35,156 nucleotides of DNA from Myxococcota bacterium (GCA_024276675.1 JAJRWT010000082.1:1-35156); one strand, 5' to 3'. Shown: positions 7,996 through 18,465, numbered from the stretch's first letter. Made by a program: numbers and translations. The notes: a model not told the origin generated them from the letters alone.

Positions 7996-8931
7996 ATGAT
8001 GATTCCCGCCGCTCCAGCGATCCTGGTCTTTTCATTCTTCTGCGCCTGCGGCGGCGGCACATCCACGGCGAAGGATACAGCCCCGCCCGACACCTCCCCT
8101 CCCGATACAGGGCAGTCGGCCCAGGTTCCCGAGGATCTCTCGGCCTGCTTCTTCGATGACCGCTGCCCCTTCATACCGGCGGTCTCCCACAGGGGGGCCT
8201 CGCTCCAGGCTCCCGAGAACACCCTGGCGGCCTTCCAGGCGGCGGCGGACCTGGGCTCCGACGGCATCGAGCTTGACGTACGTACCACCGCGGACGGAGT
8301 GCTGGTGGTGATGCACGACGACACGGTGGATCGCACCACCGATGGGAGCGGCGCGGTGGAAGACCTGACCCTGGAAGAGATCAAGGCCCTGACCATCTCG
8401 GCGGCGGAGTTCCAGGGGGTGGAGGACCAGCAGGTGCCCACATTTGCCGAGGCCCTGGAGCTGGCCCGGGGGCAGCTCGTGGTGGACGTGGACGTCAAGG
8501 AGGCCAGCGCGGGGGACCTGGCAGCGGTCATAGAGCAGGCGGGCATGGTGGACTCGGTCTTCCTGCTCACAAAGAGCTACGAAAAGGGCGCATCCTACCG
8601 GGAGGCCAACCCGGACATCGCCATCATGCCCAACATCGACGAGTTGGAAGAGCTGGACGCCTACCTGGACCTGGACCCGGAGCTGGTCGAAGTAGACTAC
8701 GGCGACATCGCCATTTCAGCCGAGCCCCTGGGCCAGGCGGGAGTGCGGCTGTTCTGCCAGTCGCTGGGCTTCGACCAGGTGATGGCGGAGCTTGGCAACA
8801 TCGACGAGCTTTTCCAGGGCATGTACGACGACGGGACCCAGGTGATCCTCACCGACACCACCCCCGAACTCGTGGCCTTCCTGGAAGAGCTGAACCAGCA
8901 ACTGGCCGACTCGGGAGCCCAGTGGCCTTGA
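7996..8931 (+). CDS. Glycerophosphodiester phosphodiesterase (GDPD) lipoprotein
   Basis: A 311-residue secreted GDPD. The N-terminal hydrophobic segment ends in FCACGGG, a weak lipobox, followed by a Pro/Asp/Thr linker to about residue 50. The catalytic signature is clear: SHRGASLQAPENT (the HRG and E-N-T motif), then GIELDVRTTADG (metal-binding E-x-D) and VMHDDTVDRTT (second catalytic His). Enzymes of this family cut glycerophosphodiesters into glycerol-3-phosphate and an alcohol; on the surface it would act on phospholipid breakdown products. There are two tandem ATGs; GGAG sits 3 nt before the first and 6 nt before the second (7999), so 7999 is equally plausible. It converges with the GH65 fusion gene, leaving 42 bp between the stops. 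Confidence 0.92.
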   Translation: MMIPAAPAILVFSFFCACGGGTSTAKDTAPPDTSPPDTGQSAQVPEDLSACFFDDRCPFIPAVSHRGASLQAPENTLAAFQAAADLGSDGIELDVRTTADGVLVVMHDDTVDRTTDGSGAVEDLTLEEIKALTISAAEFQGVEDQQVPTFAEALELARGQLVVDVDVKEASAGDLAAVIEQAGMVDSVFLLTKSYEKGASYREANPDIAIMPNIDELEELDAYLDLDPELVEVDYGDIAISAEPLGQAGVRLFCQSLGFDQVMAELGNIDELFQGMYDDGTQVILTDTTPELVAFLEELNQQLADSGAQWP

Positions 8932-8973
8932 TGCCATGGGCCCGGTGTACGTATCAGGTTCCGGCGGCTGCCG

Positions 8974-11900
8974 TCAAAGAGACAGGACCAACCAGCGCCG
9001 GGGCCTGAGCCGGTGGCGCTCTCCATGCACAACGACGGTCACGGCTTCGTCGGAGCGGGTTTCCAGCTTCACCTGCAAGCGCCGGGGGCGGATGCGGATC
9101 TTGTAGCGGCGGCCGCGCAGGCGCAGGCGGAACTCCAGGGCTCGCCAACGCGGGGGCAGGGCCGGCGACAAGGACAGCTCGGGCGAATCCATGTCCAGGC
9201 CGGCGTAGGATCGCAGCACGTTGAGAACGGAAGCCGCCATGAGACCGGCGTGAATACCCTCGGCGGTGCTGCCCCCCTGGATGTCGCAGTAGTCGCTGAG
9301 CAGGGCTTGCCTGAAAAGCTCCCATCCCAGGTCCTTCTGTCCAAGTTGGCAGGCCACCTGGGCGTGCACGATGCGGCTCAGGGTGGAACCGTGGGAGCAG
9401 CGATCCAGGTAGTGCCGAAAGCAGCGGAGCGGCAGGTTGGGAGGGGGGTCGTGGCCCATGTTGCGTATCAGCTCGAGCACATGGGAGGGGGAGAGGTTGT
9501 AGAAGAGCATGACGGTGTCGGGCTGCTTGTTGACCTTGAAGGCGGAGGGAGACAGACCCTGGGCGCGGAGGATGCGGTCCATGCGATGGATGTCGCCGTA
9601 TCGTTCCTTCACATGGTCCAGGTCCAACTCCGCAAGATCACGGTATCCCTGGAATTGCTCCAGCAGGCCGTCTGGCGAGATCTCCAGGTTCAATCCGCGA
9701 CACAGCTCGCGCCAGTGCTCCAGTTCCCCTTGCCCCAGGTCCAGGTCTACCAGGAGCGGCTCCCGAAGCGCCCCGTCCATGCGCTCCAACATGGTCAACA
9801 GGTAGTCCAGCAACCAGGCCACCATCACGTTGGTGTAGCTGTTGTCCACCAGGCCGGGCTGCTGGACGCCGGGCATCAGCTCGTGGAACTCGTCGGGCCC
9901 CATGACACCCCGGATGTGGTAACGCCCCGTGCAGGGATCCGCGCTGGCCAGGCTGGCCCAGAAGCGCGCGATCTCCACCAGCATCCGGGCGCCCGGCCCG
10001 TGCAGGAAGTCGTCGTCCCCGGTTGTCCGGCAATGTATCACGACGTTCAGGGCGACGGCGAGTGACACATGCCGCTGGAGATGACTGAAATCGGGCCCCC
10101 ACTGGCCGGTCAAGGGGTTCTGATGCAGGAGCTGGGTCTCCTCTCCCCCCCGGGAGCCGCTTTGCCAGGGGTACATGGCGCCCCGGAACCCCGCCTCTCC
10201 GGCCAGGCGCCGCGCCGCTCCCAGGCGACGGTGGCGATACATGAGAACGGCCCTTGATACATCGGGAAAATGCAGGGCGTAGAGCGGAAGTATGAACAAC
10301 TCATCCCAGAAGACGTGGCCCCGGTACGCTTCGCCGTGGAGCCCCCGTGCCGGGATGCTCGCGTCAAGGTAGCCGCTCCGGGGTGAAAGAGAGATCATGA
10401 GGTGGTACAGGTGCAGCCGGAGGAGCTTCTGGGCCAGCCGGTCGCCCTCCACCACCAGGTCCACCTCTTCCCAGATCTCTGCCCAGCGTGCCGCGCTTCG
10501 GTTCAAGATTCTGGGGAAGGTTGGGGCGCCCCGCAGAAGGCTGATAGAGGCATCCAGTGGACGGGGTGACTCGCGGCTCGTGTGGATGGACACCAGCTTG
10601 TCCAGGCAGGCGGTGCCTCCCTGGTCCAGCTCCAGGCCAAGCGTGGTGTGTACCCGCGCCCGTTGGCTGCTGCGTCGCAGCCGGCCCCGGACGGGGACGC
10701 CGTTGAGGCGCAGCTCCAGCCTGGAGGCAACGCCCAGGACGATGCGAGACTGGCGGGTACGGGAGACCAGGTGGGATTCCATGCCCCTGGCAGCGCTGCT
10801 CAAGGGCTCCAGGTGCAGGTTTTCCAGTCGCCGGTAGCGCTTCACGCCCAGGTTGCGCAGCCTGCCATCCAGGGAAGAGCGAAACTCCAACAAGCCCCGG
10901 TAGTTCAGGGCTGTCACCTGGTATCGCATGGCCAGCAGGTGGGGCTCGTCCATGCTGGCCAGCCGCCAGGACTCCAACAGGCTGCGACGCCCCTGGGAAT
11001 CCCGCAGCAACAGGCGCCGATGCAGTACTCCCCGGCGCATGTCCAGGGTTCTCTCCAGCTCTTCCACTTCCATGCTTTTCGGGTCCGCCCAGGGGCCCCC
11101 GTCCACCCGGAACGTGACCGGCAGCCAGTTTACTGCGTTCACCAGGTCTTCGTTTCTCACATCCCTGCCGTCGATGTCGGAGACGGCGGAGTTGTAGAAT
11201 CCAGCCAGGTAGGTGCCGGGATAGCTGACTCCGTCCGCCCTGCATTCCTCCATGGCGCCGCGGCTGCACAGGTAGCCGTTGCCCACGGCCAACAGGGTCT
11301 CCCGCCGACCCTCGCGCTCCGGGTCCAGGGATCCATAGCGCAGGAGCCAGGCATCCCGTTCCATGCCTTCGCGGAACCAGGCATCGATGGCGGCAAGGTC
11401 CAGCTCCGCCAGGTCCCCTAGCACCATGTCGGCACCCACATCGTGAAGCTCGCCGGAGTTTTCGCGCCTGGCGAGACCCAGCACCAGCCCGAAGTTGCCC
11501 GCCACGGCGGCCTGAACACCGGAGACGGCATCTTCCACGACCATGCAGGCCCCGGGTTCCACACCCAGCTCACGCGCCGCCTCCAGGAAAATATCCGGGG
11601 CAGGCTTTCCCCGCAGGCCCAGCCTGGCGGACACCACGCCGTCCACCACGGTCCGCGCCATGGGCAGCAGCCCGGCGGCATCCAGCAGCGTCCGGCAGTT
11701 GCTGCTGGAAGATGCCACCGCCAGCGGGATGCCTTCCCGGCGCAGGGCCATCATGAGGTCCACGGTGGACTGGTAGACCCGCACCTCGCCCTCGCGCAGG
11801 AGCTGCTGAAACACGCCGTTCTTGCGGGCCGCGATTCCATGCACGGTCAGAGTTCCCGGCGGATCCGCCGGGTCACCCAGAGGCAACGTGATCCCGCGAG

Positions 11901-12114
11901 ATTCCAGGAATCCCTTCACCCCGTCCAGCCGGGGCCTGCCATCGACGAAGGGCAGGTAGTCGCCGGCGTGGGTAAACTCCCTGAAGGGCTCGCCCAGGCG
12001 TTGGTGCCGTTCCAGCAGGAAGTCGTCGAACACGCGCTTCCACGCGGCGCCGTGGAGGAGGGCCGTGCGCGTAATGACCCCGTCCAGGTCGAAGATGGCT
12101 GCTTCAAGGCGCAT
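8974..12114 (-). CDS. Fusion of beta-phosphoglucomutase (HAD) and GH65 disaccharide phosphorylase
   Basis: A 1046-residue cytoplasmic two-domain enzyme. Residues 1 to about 240 are a HAD phosphatase/mutase of the beta-PGM type: FDLDGVI with nucleophile Asp9 and acid/base Asp11, an SSSS phosphate-binding motif, KPAPDIF and VVEDAVSGVQA. Residues about 255-1046 are a GH65 phosphorylase: GYL/RG motifs near its start, YRGHVFWDELFILP, GPDEFHE with the likely catalytic acid Glu742, and KQPDTVML. The GH65 domain should split an alpha-glucosyl disaccharide (trehalose, maltose or kojibiose type) with phosphate to beta-glucose-1-phosphate and glucose; the fused mutase turns that into glucose-6-phosphate. 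The ribosome site is weak. It follows the alpha-2-macroglobulin gene by 84 nt. Exact sugar specificity cannot be read. Confidence 0.93.
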   Translation of the reverse strand: MRLEAAIFDLDGVITRTALLHGAAWKRVFDDFLLERHQRLGEPFREFTHAGDYLPFVDGRPRLDGVKGFLESRGITLPLGDPADPPGTLTVHGIAARKNGVFQQLLREGEVRVYQSTVDLMMALRREGIPLAVASSSSNCRTLLDAAGLLPMARTVVDGVVSARLGLRGKPAPDIFLEAARELGVEPGACMVVEDAVSGVQAAVAGNFGLVLGLARRENSGELHDVGADMVLGDLAELDLAAIDAWFREGMERDAWLLRYGSLDPEREGRRETLLAVGNGYLCSRGAMEECRADGVSYPGTYLAGFYNSAVSDIDGRDVRNEDLVNAVNWLPVTFRVDGGPWADPKSMEVEELERTLDMRRGVLHRRLLLRDSQGRRSLLESWRLASMDEPHLLAMRYQVTALNYRGLLEFRSSLDGRLRNLGVKRYRRLENLHLEPLSSAARGMESHLVSRTRQSRIVLGVASRLELRLNGVPVRGRLRRSSQRARVHTTLGLELDQGGTACLDKLVSIHTSRESPRPLDASISLLRGAPTFPRILNRSAARWAEIWEEVDLVVEGDRLAQKLLRLHLYHLMISLSPRSGYLDASIPARGLHGEAYRGHVFWDELFILPLYALHFPDVSRAVLMYRHRRLGAARRLAGEAGFRGAMYPWQSGSRGGEETQLLHQNPLTGQWGPDFSHLQRHVSLAVALNVVIHCRTTGDDDFLHGPGARMLVEIARFWASLASADPCTGRYHIRGVMGPDEFHELMPGVQQPGLVDNSYTNVMVAWLLDYLLTMLERMDGALREPLLVDLDLGQGELEHWRELCRGLNLEISPDGLLEQFQGYRDLAELDLDHVKERYGDIHRMDRILRAQGLSPSAFKVNKQPDTVMLFYNLSPSHVLELIRNMGHDPPPNLPLRCFRHYLDRCSHGSTLSRIVHAQVACQLGQKDLGWELFRQALLSDYCDIQGGSTAEGIHAGLMAASVLNVLRSYAGLDMDSPELSLSPALPPRWRALEFRLRLRGRRYKIRIRPRRLQVKLETRSDEAVTVVVHGERHRLRPRRWLVLSL

Positions 12115-12198
12115 TGTACGTTCCGTCCGATTTCATGGCGGCCAGGTGGCTGGCGGGCGGCTTGGGGTTGCGAAGGGCGGCTGGCTCCAGGTGGGCCT

Positions 12199-15100
12199 TC
12201 ATTCGACGAACAAGCGATCGGTGGCTGCGCGAGCGAATGTCTCGGGGCTGTATATCTCTTCAACGCGAGGCGGCGGGACCACGAAGGATCCCTTTGTGCT
12301 GGCCAGCGCCAGGTACTCGTAGCGGTGGATACCGTCCCAGACCGTGGAGGCGAAGACCTCTACCCGCTCGTCCCGAAGCTCCTGGTGCTGGTACCACGGC
12401 CTGCGCCACCACCAGTATGGGGTCCTTGCCGCGTCCTGCTCGGTGGGCAGGGTACCCGTCACGGCCAGGGCGGGGTTGAGAGCTTCCAGGCCGGCGGGCA
12501 GGTGGTCCACCAGCACCACGTGGCTGCGCCTGGAGGGCGCCACCATGCTGAGGCGCACCTTGACCCTGGCCCCGGCCTTCACGTGCCAGTCCCCTGCCTC
12601 GTCGCGCCAGACATCGCCGGGATCGTCCACGGCCAGGTACTCCCTCTCCAGGGAAAAACCCTGTTCCAAGGGCCCAAGGTCGGGAGCAAGGGGGGCATGG
12701 AGCAGTCCCAGGCGGTAGAACAACCTTCCCACGCCCTGGCTGGCAATCGTCAAGGTGTTGCCGTGGCCGGGCCGACCCAGCGCCTCCATGGGGATCTCCA
12801 GCCCCACGCGATCCACGTTCCGCCCCTTGAACGGGTGCTCCACGACCAGGGAATCTCCCAGCCAGGCCCTGGCGACCAGGTCCGGCTCCTGTGTCTCGTG
12901 GACCTTGAAATAGTGTTCCAGGGCCAGCAGGACGAAGACGTTTTCCTGGGTGGTGGACCACCTGCCCGCCTGGCGCTGCTCCAGGATTCCATGTACCAGG
13001 CTAGGGATCAGGACGCTGCCGGGCTCCACCGCCAGCAGGGCGTCCAGCACCAGCGCGTCGGTCCTGCGGTCCGAGCGAAGCAGCAACGTGTCGGACTCGT
13101 CGTGACCCGTCGCTATGCGGGCGCTGGCGGCGGTCTCCACCACGCGGTTGCCCAACTCCCGCAGCAGCCCGTCCACGCGCTGGTCCATGCCGCCCTGCCG
13201 CAGCACGGGCAACAGCCAGGCGATGGCTTCGGCCGAGAGATCCCCGGGCGGATTGTCGTCCACGAGAGCGGCGGCGGCGTCAAAGTCTGGAGGCCCCATG
13301 AGCATCGACACGCTGAGGGCATAGGCCTTCAGTGCCACGGTGGCGGCCCCTGGATAGCCGGCGGGGATCCGCCTGTCCAGGCTGTCCATGTATCGAAGGA
13401 CGTTCCTCGAGGCCCGCTGCGAGACATGGAAACCCGCTTCCCTGGCGCGGGCCATGGCGTGGGCAACGTGAATGCTCACAAAGGGAGAGGAACGATCCCC
13501 CGCCTTGTAGAAACCGAAACCACCGTCGGGATTCTGCAGGGAGATCAGCTTCTCCAAATCACGATACACCTGCCGTTCAAGCTCCTGCTCATCGGGCAGG
13601 TTGGCGGAGGCGAATGCTCGCAGCATGGGGCGGCTTGCGCTCACGGCCAACACCCTGGAGGCCAACTGCTCTGCGTACTCGTAGGGGTAGGAGACCAGGT
13701 AGAGCACGGCATCAGCCAGGGATTGAAGCTGGGTGGAGCTGAAACCCAGCTCCAGGCCGCCGAAGCCGCTCCAGGCCCCGGAGGGAACAAGAACGGGCTG
13801 GGACAGGGAGTCACCCCCGTCCAGCTCCCCGTAGCTGGCGAAACTCTCGGTTGTGGCGGGGGTCCATACCGGAAGCCGGAAGGAAGCGGCGTCTGTCTTC
13901 CCTCCCCCCGACACCAGCACCTGGAAGCGAGCCTGGCCGGGTAGCGCGGTGCTCACGGGGAAGGGCACCGCCACGCTTTGCTCGGGCGCCAGGGCAAGGC
14001 TGAAACCCGCCCGGTCCGTGAAGGCCACCTGGCCGGATTCCACGACAGGCCGTTCCGCGTCCACGGCCAGGCGGGCGTTGACGGCCCTCATGGCCACCTC
14101 CACCTGCACGGACCCGGAAGTCCGGTTACGCAGGAGAACCGGTATCTGCGCCTGATCCCCCGTGTTGAGGAAGCGGGGAGGAGAGGGAATGGCCATGAGG
14201 GCCTTGCTGGCCGTGAGAGAGGCTTCCCCTTTTCCGAAGTACCGTTCCCCGGAGATGGCCACCGCCATGATGCGATACCTGGTAAGGGAGTCGGGCAGGT
14301 GCAAATCCACCGATGCCCGGCCATCGGGACCGGTGCGCAGGGCAGGCTCGAACAGGGCCAGGGCGTCGAAGAACTGGCGAAGGCGGGTCTTTGGCGACTC
14401 AGCTTCTGGCTGGGCCGAAGCCCCGAGGGCGCCGTCATCCATGGCCTTGGCCGCAGGTGGGGGAAGAGAAGGGTCGCCAGTGGAGCCACCCCTTGCCATG
14501 GCCATCACCGTCCGACCCTCCCGGGGAGGAGGCTCTTCAGCGGACTCCCCCAGGGACGCGGCACCCTGGAGATCTTCCTGGCGGGGAAGCAGCAGGTGGG
14601 GGAGAAGGAATGCCTCCTGCACGCCCGACGGCCTGACGGGGTAGAAAACCTGCAGGGGATCGGGGACCTGGTAGTCCACCAGGTCCAGCACCGCCTCGTC
14701 CACCACCCACAGGGCCACCACGGCCTGCACGGCCCGGTGGTCGGAATCGGTGACCAGCAGGTCGATACGGGTGTCCTGGCCGGGTTCCAGGTGGTCCACG
14801 GCGGGGCTGACCAGCAGCTCCAGTCCCCTGCTGGCCCGGGAAACCGACAGCAGCGCGGAGCCCGACGCCATGGCCGGCTCCGTGCTGCCGGCCGGGCCGT
14901 CGGTGGCCCCAAGCAGGTCCACCTGCACGTGTACGCCGGGGAGGTAGGATTCCAGGACGGGCAGCTCCAGCGTGGTGGCAGGGCCATCCAGGGAGAAGCT
15001 GCGAGTCTCCAGCAAGCCGGATCGCTCTATCCGCAGCATGCCCGAGGCAGGCCAGAAAGGCGCCTGGACCAGGAGCCTGGCGGTTTCGCCGGGCTGGTAT

Positions 15101-18100
15101 CGGTCGGAATCCGGGATGAGTTCCAGTTGCCGAGCCTGAAGCCCGCGGTGAGCCGGCATGTCCGTGGATGTGACCCAGAGGCTGAGGCTGCTCTGGGCCA
15201 GGCGCCCAGCCGAATCTCGCAGCCGGGTCTTGATCTCCCAGGCACCGGGCCTGGGAGGGCGAAACGTGCAGGTGACCGGCTGGGGGCCCGACTGTTTCTG
15301 GCAGGTGATGGTGTCCTGGCGTTGCTGGGACCACTGGCCCTTGTCGCGGGTCCAGGCCAGGCGCGAGAGTTCCGCGGTGATGGTGAGCCCTTCAACGGTC
15401 TTGCCGTCCACGTCCACCGCCACCAGGTCCACGTCCAGCTCCTGCCCCACGGCTGAGAGACGCCTTTCCGTCCGCAGGCCCAGGTAGACGCTGGCCGGGT
15501 GCAGGATGGTGCTGGCCGAGTCGCTCCATGTCTGGCCGGTGGCTCCTCGCACCGTGGCCTCGGCGCGGATCTTCACTGGAACTCCAGGCTGTTGGGGCAG
15601 GCGGAACCGCGGGCTCAGCAAGAGAGTGTGTCTGCCGTGGGAATCGGTGGTGGCTTCCCACGAGGCCAACTCTTCTTCCACGGGTCTGCCCGGGGGAAGA
15701 GCGTCCATGATCCTGAACCTGGGCTTGAAGCTGCCGAAGCTATAGGCCCCCCAGCCAGGTGGCGCGTAACTGGTTTCAGTGCCGAAGACCCGCCACTTCA
15801 AGGCCGCCCCGCCCAGGGGACCGCCGGAGAGCCCAGTGGCGGCCACGCGGGCCACGAAGGGCTCCCCTGGCCCGTGAGGGCCGGGCTCCACCTGGACATC
15901 CACGGAGAACTCCGGTTTCCTGAACTCCTGCACCTTGATGGGGTGCCTGAAGATGGCGGGCTCGGCGATGCTCGTGTCCACTGCCTTCATCTCCAGCCAG
16001 GCCGTGCCCGTGTGCATGTCCGGGGGGAGAGAGATCTCCAGGTGAAAGCCCTCCAGGGGATCCGATTCCTGGCTGCCCTGGTCCAGCACCTGGCCCCTGG
16101 GACCTCGCAGGGTCCAGTCCACGCCGAAGGGCGACGGACCCACTCCCCTGGGGCCCCCACGTTCGCGGTTTTCCGCCACCCTGACCCAGCCCCGGATCTG
16201 CGCCTGTTCTCCCGGCCTGTAGATGCCCCTGTCATCCAGTACCATCCAGATGAGCCGGTCCTGCTCCTGTCGGGCCAGCCAACCGGCGCCCGAACTCCAG
16301 CGAGAGCTGTTCTGTGGCAGGCAGGCCATGCGCCCATCCTTTCGCGCCACCAGCATCTGCGGCTGCTCCCCCTGTTCCGGCAGAGCTACCCGGGCCAGGC
16401 CGTGGGGGTCGGTCGTGGCGCTTTCACCTGGTGGTACGAGGCTGACCGTGGCCCCCTCCACCGGGGTTCCATCGTCCAGCTCCGCCACCCAGGCCAGCAG
16501 GTTCCTTGCATCGGCATAGGCCGCCAGGTCCAGATCGCTCACCTGGACCCAGCGAAGAACCCGCTGGCGACTGGGCTCGGCCCCGGGTTTCGCGGGTTCC
16601 ACCAGGACGGCGAAGTTGCTGTAGCCGCTTGACAAGTCCAGCGGTATGGCTGTCTCCACGGCTTGCTGGTAAACCTGCCGTGCATCGCCATCCGGCGTGG
16701 AGACCCGGATCTGCCGCTCCGCCAGCTTTTCCCCGGGGGGCTGCACGTCCAGCCTGGAAGACCCCCGGGAACCCAGGGCCCTGGCCCATTCCACGAATGC
16801 CGGCCAGTCCCCTGGCTCCAGGCCCCGCAGCTCCAGCTTCAGCAGGTCGTGGCCCAGGGAATAGACGGGCAGCGCCGGGGCGGCGCCGGAGTCCGCCTGC
16901 AGGACGACGAACAGGTCCCCCGGTGCCTTGAGCCAGGGCCGTGAAAGCCCCACATGGAAGACCAGCGGCTCTGTTCCGCTCAAAGACTGGCCGAAGGTGT
17001 CTTGCAGGGAAGCGGGCAATGAAAGCGTGTAGTCCGTGCTGGACCTGGCAAGGCCGCTGATGCGCAGAGAGCGGGCCAGGATATGGACCTCCATGTCTTC
17101 CAGGGGCGGCTCCACGGTGATGGCCGAAGCGTCGAAGCTGGCTTCTTCCAGGGGGTTGTTGAAGCGAACGTACCAGTCGGAATCCGGCGGGCAGCGATCC
17201 CCGGCGCTGCAACCGTGGCTCCTGACCTGGAACGGAGGGTACGTGTAGAAGGAGAAGCTCTGGTCCTGGACGCTGACCAGCGGCCCTTCTTCCGATGGGG
17301 TGCCCGCCGACACCAGCAACTCGTAGCTGCTGTCGCTCTGCAGGGGTTTCACTGGGTAGAAGGCCAGCCAGCGACCTTCCTTTGCCGCGTCGACCAGAGC
17401 GCCCACCTTTGCGTCAGCGCGCACCTGTTCCGTGCTGGCCAGGCGCAGAGGCACCTGGCCATCTTCGGCGCTCAATGACACATGACGCAGCACTCGGCGG
17501 GGATCGATACGCTGGTCGAAGGCCAGGAACAACAGTGGTTCCAGACCATGTGGCCCCCCTCGGGGCCAGACCTGTTCCACGGTTGGGGGCGTGGTGCTGA
17601 AGGTCCACTGAACCTGCTGTCCCAGGACCGCCCCGGTGGCGGCGCTGGTCCCCGCGGGCACGGTGACCCTGTATTCCGTGGCCATGGGAAAGCCCTGCCG
17701 GGGTTCGAACAGCAGCGTGCTGCTGCCCAGCCAGCGCCACCGGCCCGGAAGCTCCGGTTCAAGGACCAGGGGTACACGCGCCGCGGCGTTTTCGTGGCTG
17801 CCCAGTTCCACCATGGGCTGGGAGAAGGTCACGCTCAAGCGGGGCACCAGGGAAACCTGCCCCTGGGGAGCGCGGCGCAACAGCGTGAGGACCTGCCCCG
17901 AAACCCCGGGATCGGGTGCGCCGTCCGCCTGGTCCTGCTGCTGCCCCGTGGGTGGGAAGGCCACGGTCAGTTCCTTGCCGGGCCTGGGAGGAGGTGGCGA
18001 GTCGGCCCTGATGACAGGCAGGTCGGGGTCGGGCTGCTCCGGGGCTTCCATGGGAGGCAGTCGGCCCAGCAGCTCGTCCAGCCGGGCGCTGTCCAGGGGG

Positions 18101-18366
18101 AGCAGACCCGAAGGCGTCGAGAGTTCCTTTGCCGGGCCTGGCGCTGGTTCCGCGTCTGCAAGGGTGACCAGAAGTTCCTGGCCCGGCTCCTGCTCCGTCG
18201 CGCCGCCCTTCACGCCCGCGTCAAGGGCGCCGCCGGACAAGGCGCCGGGAGATGGCGCTTTCCTGGCTGGGTTGCAGCACGCCACCAACAAGAGGATCAG
18301 CGCCATCACCAGGGGCAGAGCAGCCATCCAGGATCTTGCTCCGGTCCTTGCCTTCGGCCTTTTCAT
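12199..18366 (-). CDS. Bacterial alpha-2-macroglobulin lipoprotein lacking the thioester Cys
   Basis: A 2055-residue protein with signal peptide and lipobox LLVAC (Cys30). A Pro/Gly-rich linker is followed by Big/MG-like beta domains, the MG2-type signature DRGIYRPGEQAQIRG, the VVDEAVLDLVDY segment, the YRIMAVA block of the A2M core, a helical thioester-type domain (roughly 1520-1850) and a C-terminal receptor-binding-like domain. Family members with CLEQ trap proteases covalently; here the site reads YEYAEQ, with Tyr1564 replacing Cys, so covalent trapping is not expected, as in the thioester-less subgroup. The start is supported by AGGAG 7 nt upstream. No penicillin-binding protein 1C gene, the common partner, is next door; neighbours on the same strand are the LruC-type gene (99 nt upstream) and the GH65 fusion. 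Confidence 0.92.
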   Translation of the reverse strand: MKRPKARTGARSWMAALPLVMALILLLVACCNPARKAPSPGALSGGALDAGVKGGATEQEPGQELLVTLADAEPAPGPAKELSTPSGLLPLDSARLDELLGRLPPMEAPEQPDPDLPVIRADSPPPPRPGKELTVAFPPTGQQQDQADGAPDPGVSGQVLTLLRRAPQGQVSLVPRLSVTFSQPMVELGSHENAAARVPLVLEPELPGRWRWLGSSTLLFEPRQGFPMATEYRVTVPAGTSAATGAVLGQQVQWTFSTTPPTVEQVWPRGGPHGLEPLLFLAFDQRIDPRRVLRHVSLSAEDGQVPLRLASTEQVRADAKVGALVDAAKEGRWLAFYPVKPLQSDSSYELLVSAGTPSEEGPLVSVQDQSFSFYTYPPFQVRSHGCSAGDRCPPDSDWYVRFNNPLEEASFDASAITVEPPLEDMEVHILARSLRISGLARSSTDYTLSLPASLQDTFGQSLSGTEPLVFHVGLSRPWLKAPGDLFVVLQADSGAAPALPVYSLGHDLLKLELRGLEPGDWPAFVEWARALGSRGSSRLDVQPPGEKLAERQIRVSTPDGDARQVYQQAVETAIPLDLSSGYSNFAVLVEPAKPGAEPSRQRVLRWVQVSDLDLAAYADARNLLAWVAELDDGTPVEGATVSLVPPGESATTDPHGLARVALPEQGEQPQMLVARKDGRMACLPQNSSRWSSGAGWLARQEQDRLIWMVLDDRGIYRPGEQAQIRGWVRVAENRERGGPRGVGPSPFGVDWTLRGPRGQVLDQGSQESDPLEGFHLEISLPPDMHTGTAWLEMKAVDTSIAEPAIFRHPIKVQEFRKPEFSVDVQVEPGPHGPGEPFVARVAATGLSGGPLGGAALKWRVFGTETSYAPPGWGAYSFGSFKPRFRIMDALPPGRPVEEELASWEATTDSHGRHTLLLSPRFRLPQQPGVPVKIRAEATVRGATGQTWSDSASTILHPASVYLGLRTERRLSAVGQELDVDLVAVDVDGKTVEGLTITAELSRLAWTRDKGQWSQQRQDTITCQKQSGPQPVTCTFRPPRPGAWEIKTRLRDSAGRLAQSSLSLWVTSTDMPAHRGLQARQLELIPDSDRYQPGETARLLVQAPFWPASGMLRIERSGLLETRSFSLDGPATTLELPVLESYLPGVHVQVDLLGATDGPAGSTEPAMASGSALLSVSRASRGLELLVSPAVDHLEPGQDTRIDLLVTDSDHRAVQAVVALWVVDEAVLDLVDYQVPDPLQVFYPVRPSGVQEAFLLPHLLLPRQEDLQGAASLGESAEEPPPREGRTVMAMARGGSTGDPSLPPPAAKAMDDGALGASAQPEAESPKTRLRQFFDALALFEPALRTGPDGRASVDLHLPDSLTRYRIMAVAISGERYFGKGEASLTASKALMAIPSPPRFLNTGDQAQIPVLLRNRTSGSVQVEVAMRAVNARLAVDAERPVVESGQVAFTDRAGFSLALAPEQSVAVPFPVSTALPGQARFQVLVSGGGKTDAASFRLPVWTPATTESFASYGELDGGDSLSQPVLVPSGAWSGFGGLELGFSSTQLQSLADAVLYLVSYPYEYAEQLASRVLAVSASRPMLRAFASANLPDEQELERQVYRDLEKLISLQNPDGGFGFYKAGDRSSPFVSIHVAHAMARAREAGFHVSQRASRNVLRYMDSLDRRIPAGYPGAATVALKAYALSVSMLMGPPDFDAAAALVDDNPPGDLSAEAIAWLLPVLRQGGMDQRVDGLLRELGNRVVETAASARIATGHDESDTLLLRSDRRTDALVLDALLAVEPGSVLIPSLVHGILEQRQAGRWSTTQENVFVLLALEHYFKVHETQEPDLVARAWLGDSLVVEHPFKGRNVDRVGLEIPMEALGRPGHGNTLTIASQGVGRLFYRLGLLHAPLAPDLGPLEQGFSLEREYLAVDDPGDVWRDEAGDWHVKAGARVKVRLSMVAPSRRSHVVLVDHLPAGLEALNPALAVTGTLPTEQDAARTPYWWWRRPWYQHQELRDERVEVFASTVWDGIHRYEYLALASTKGSFVVPPPRVEEIYSPETFARAATDRLFVE

Positions 18367-18465
18367 GGGTATCTCCTGCCCTGTGGAGAGCCTGCCACCC
18401 AGGCTCCCCTGGTCCTGTTCCGCCGCCTGTTCCAGCTATTTCGACTCGTCCGCGACAGCGCCCCG

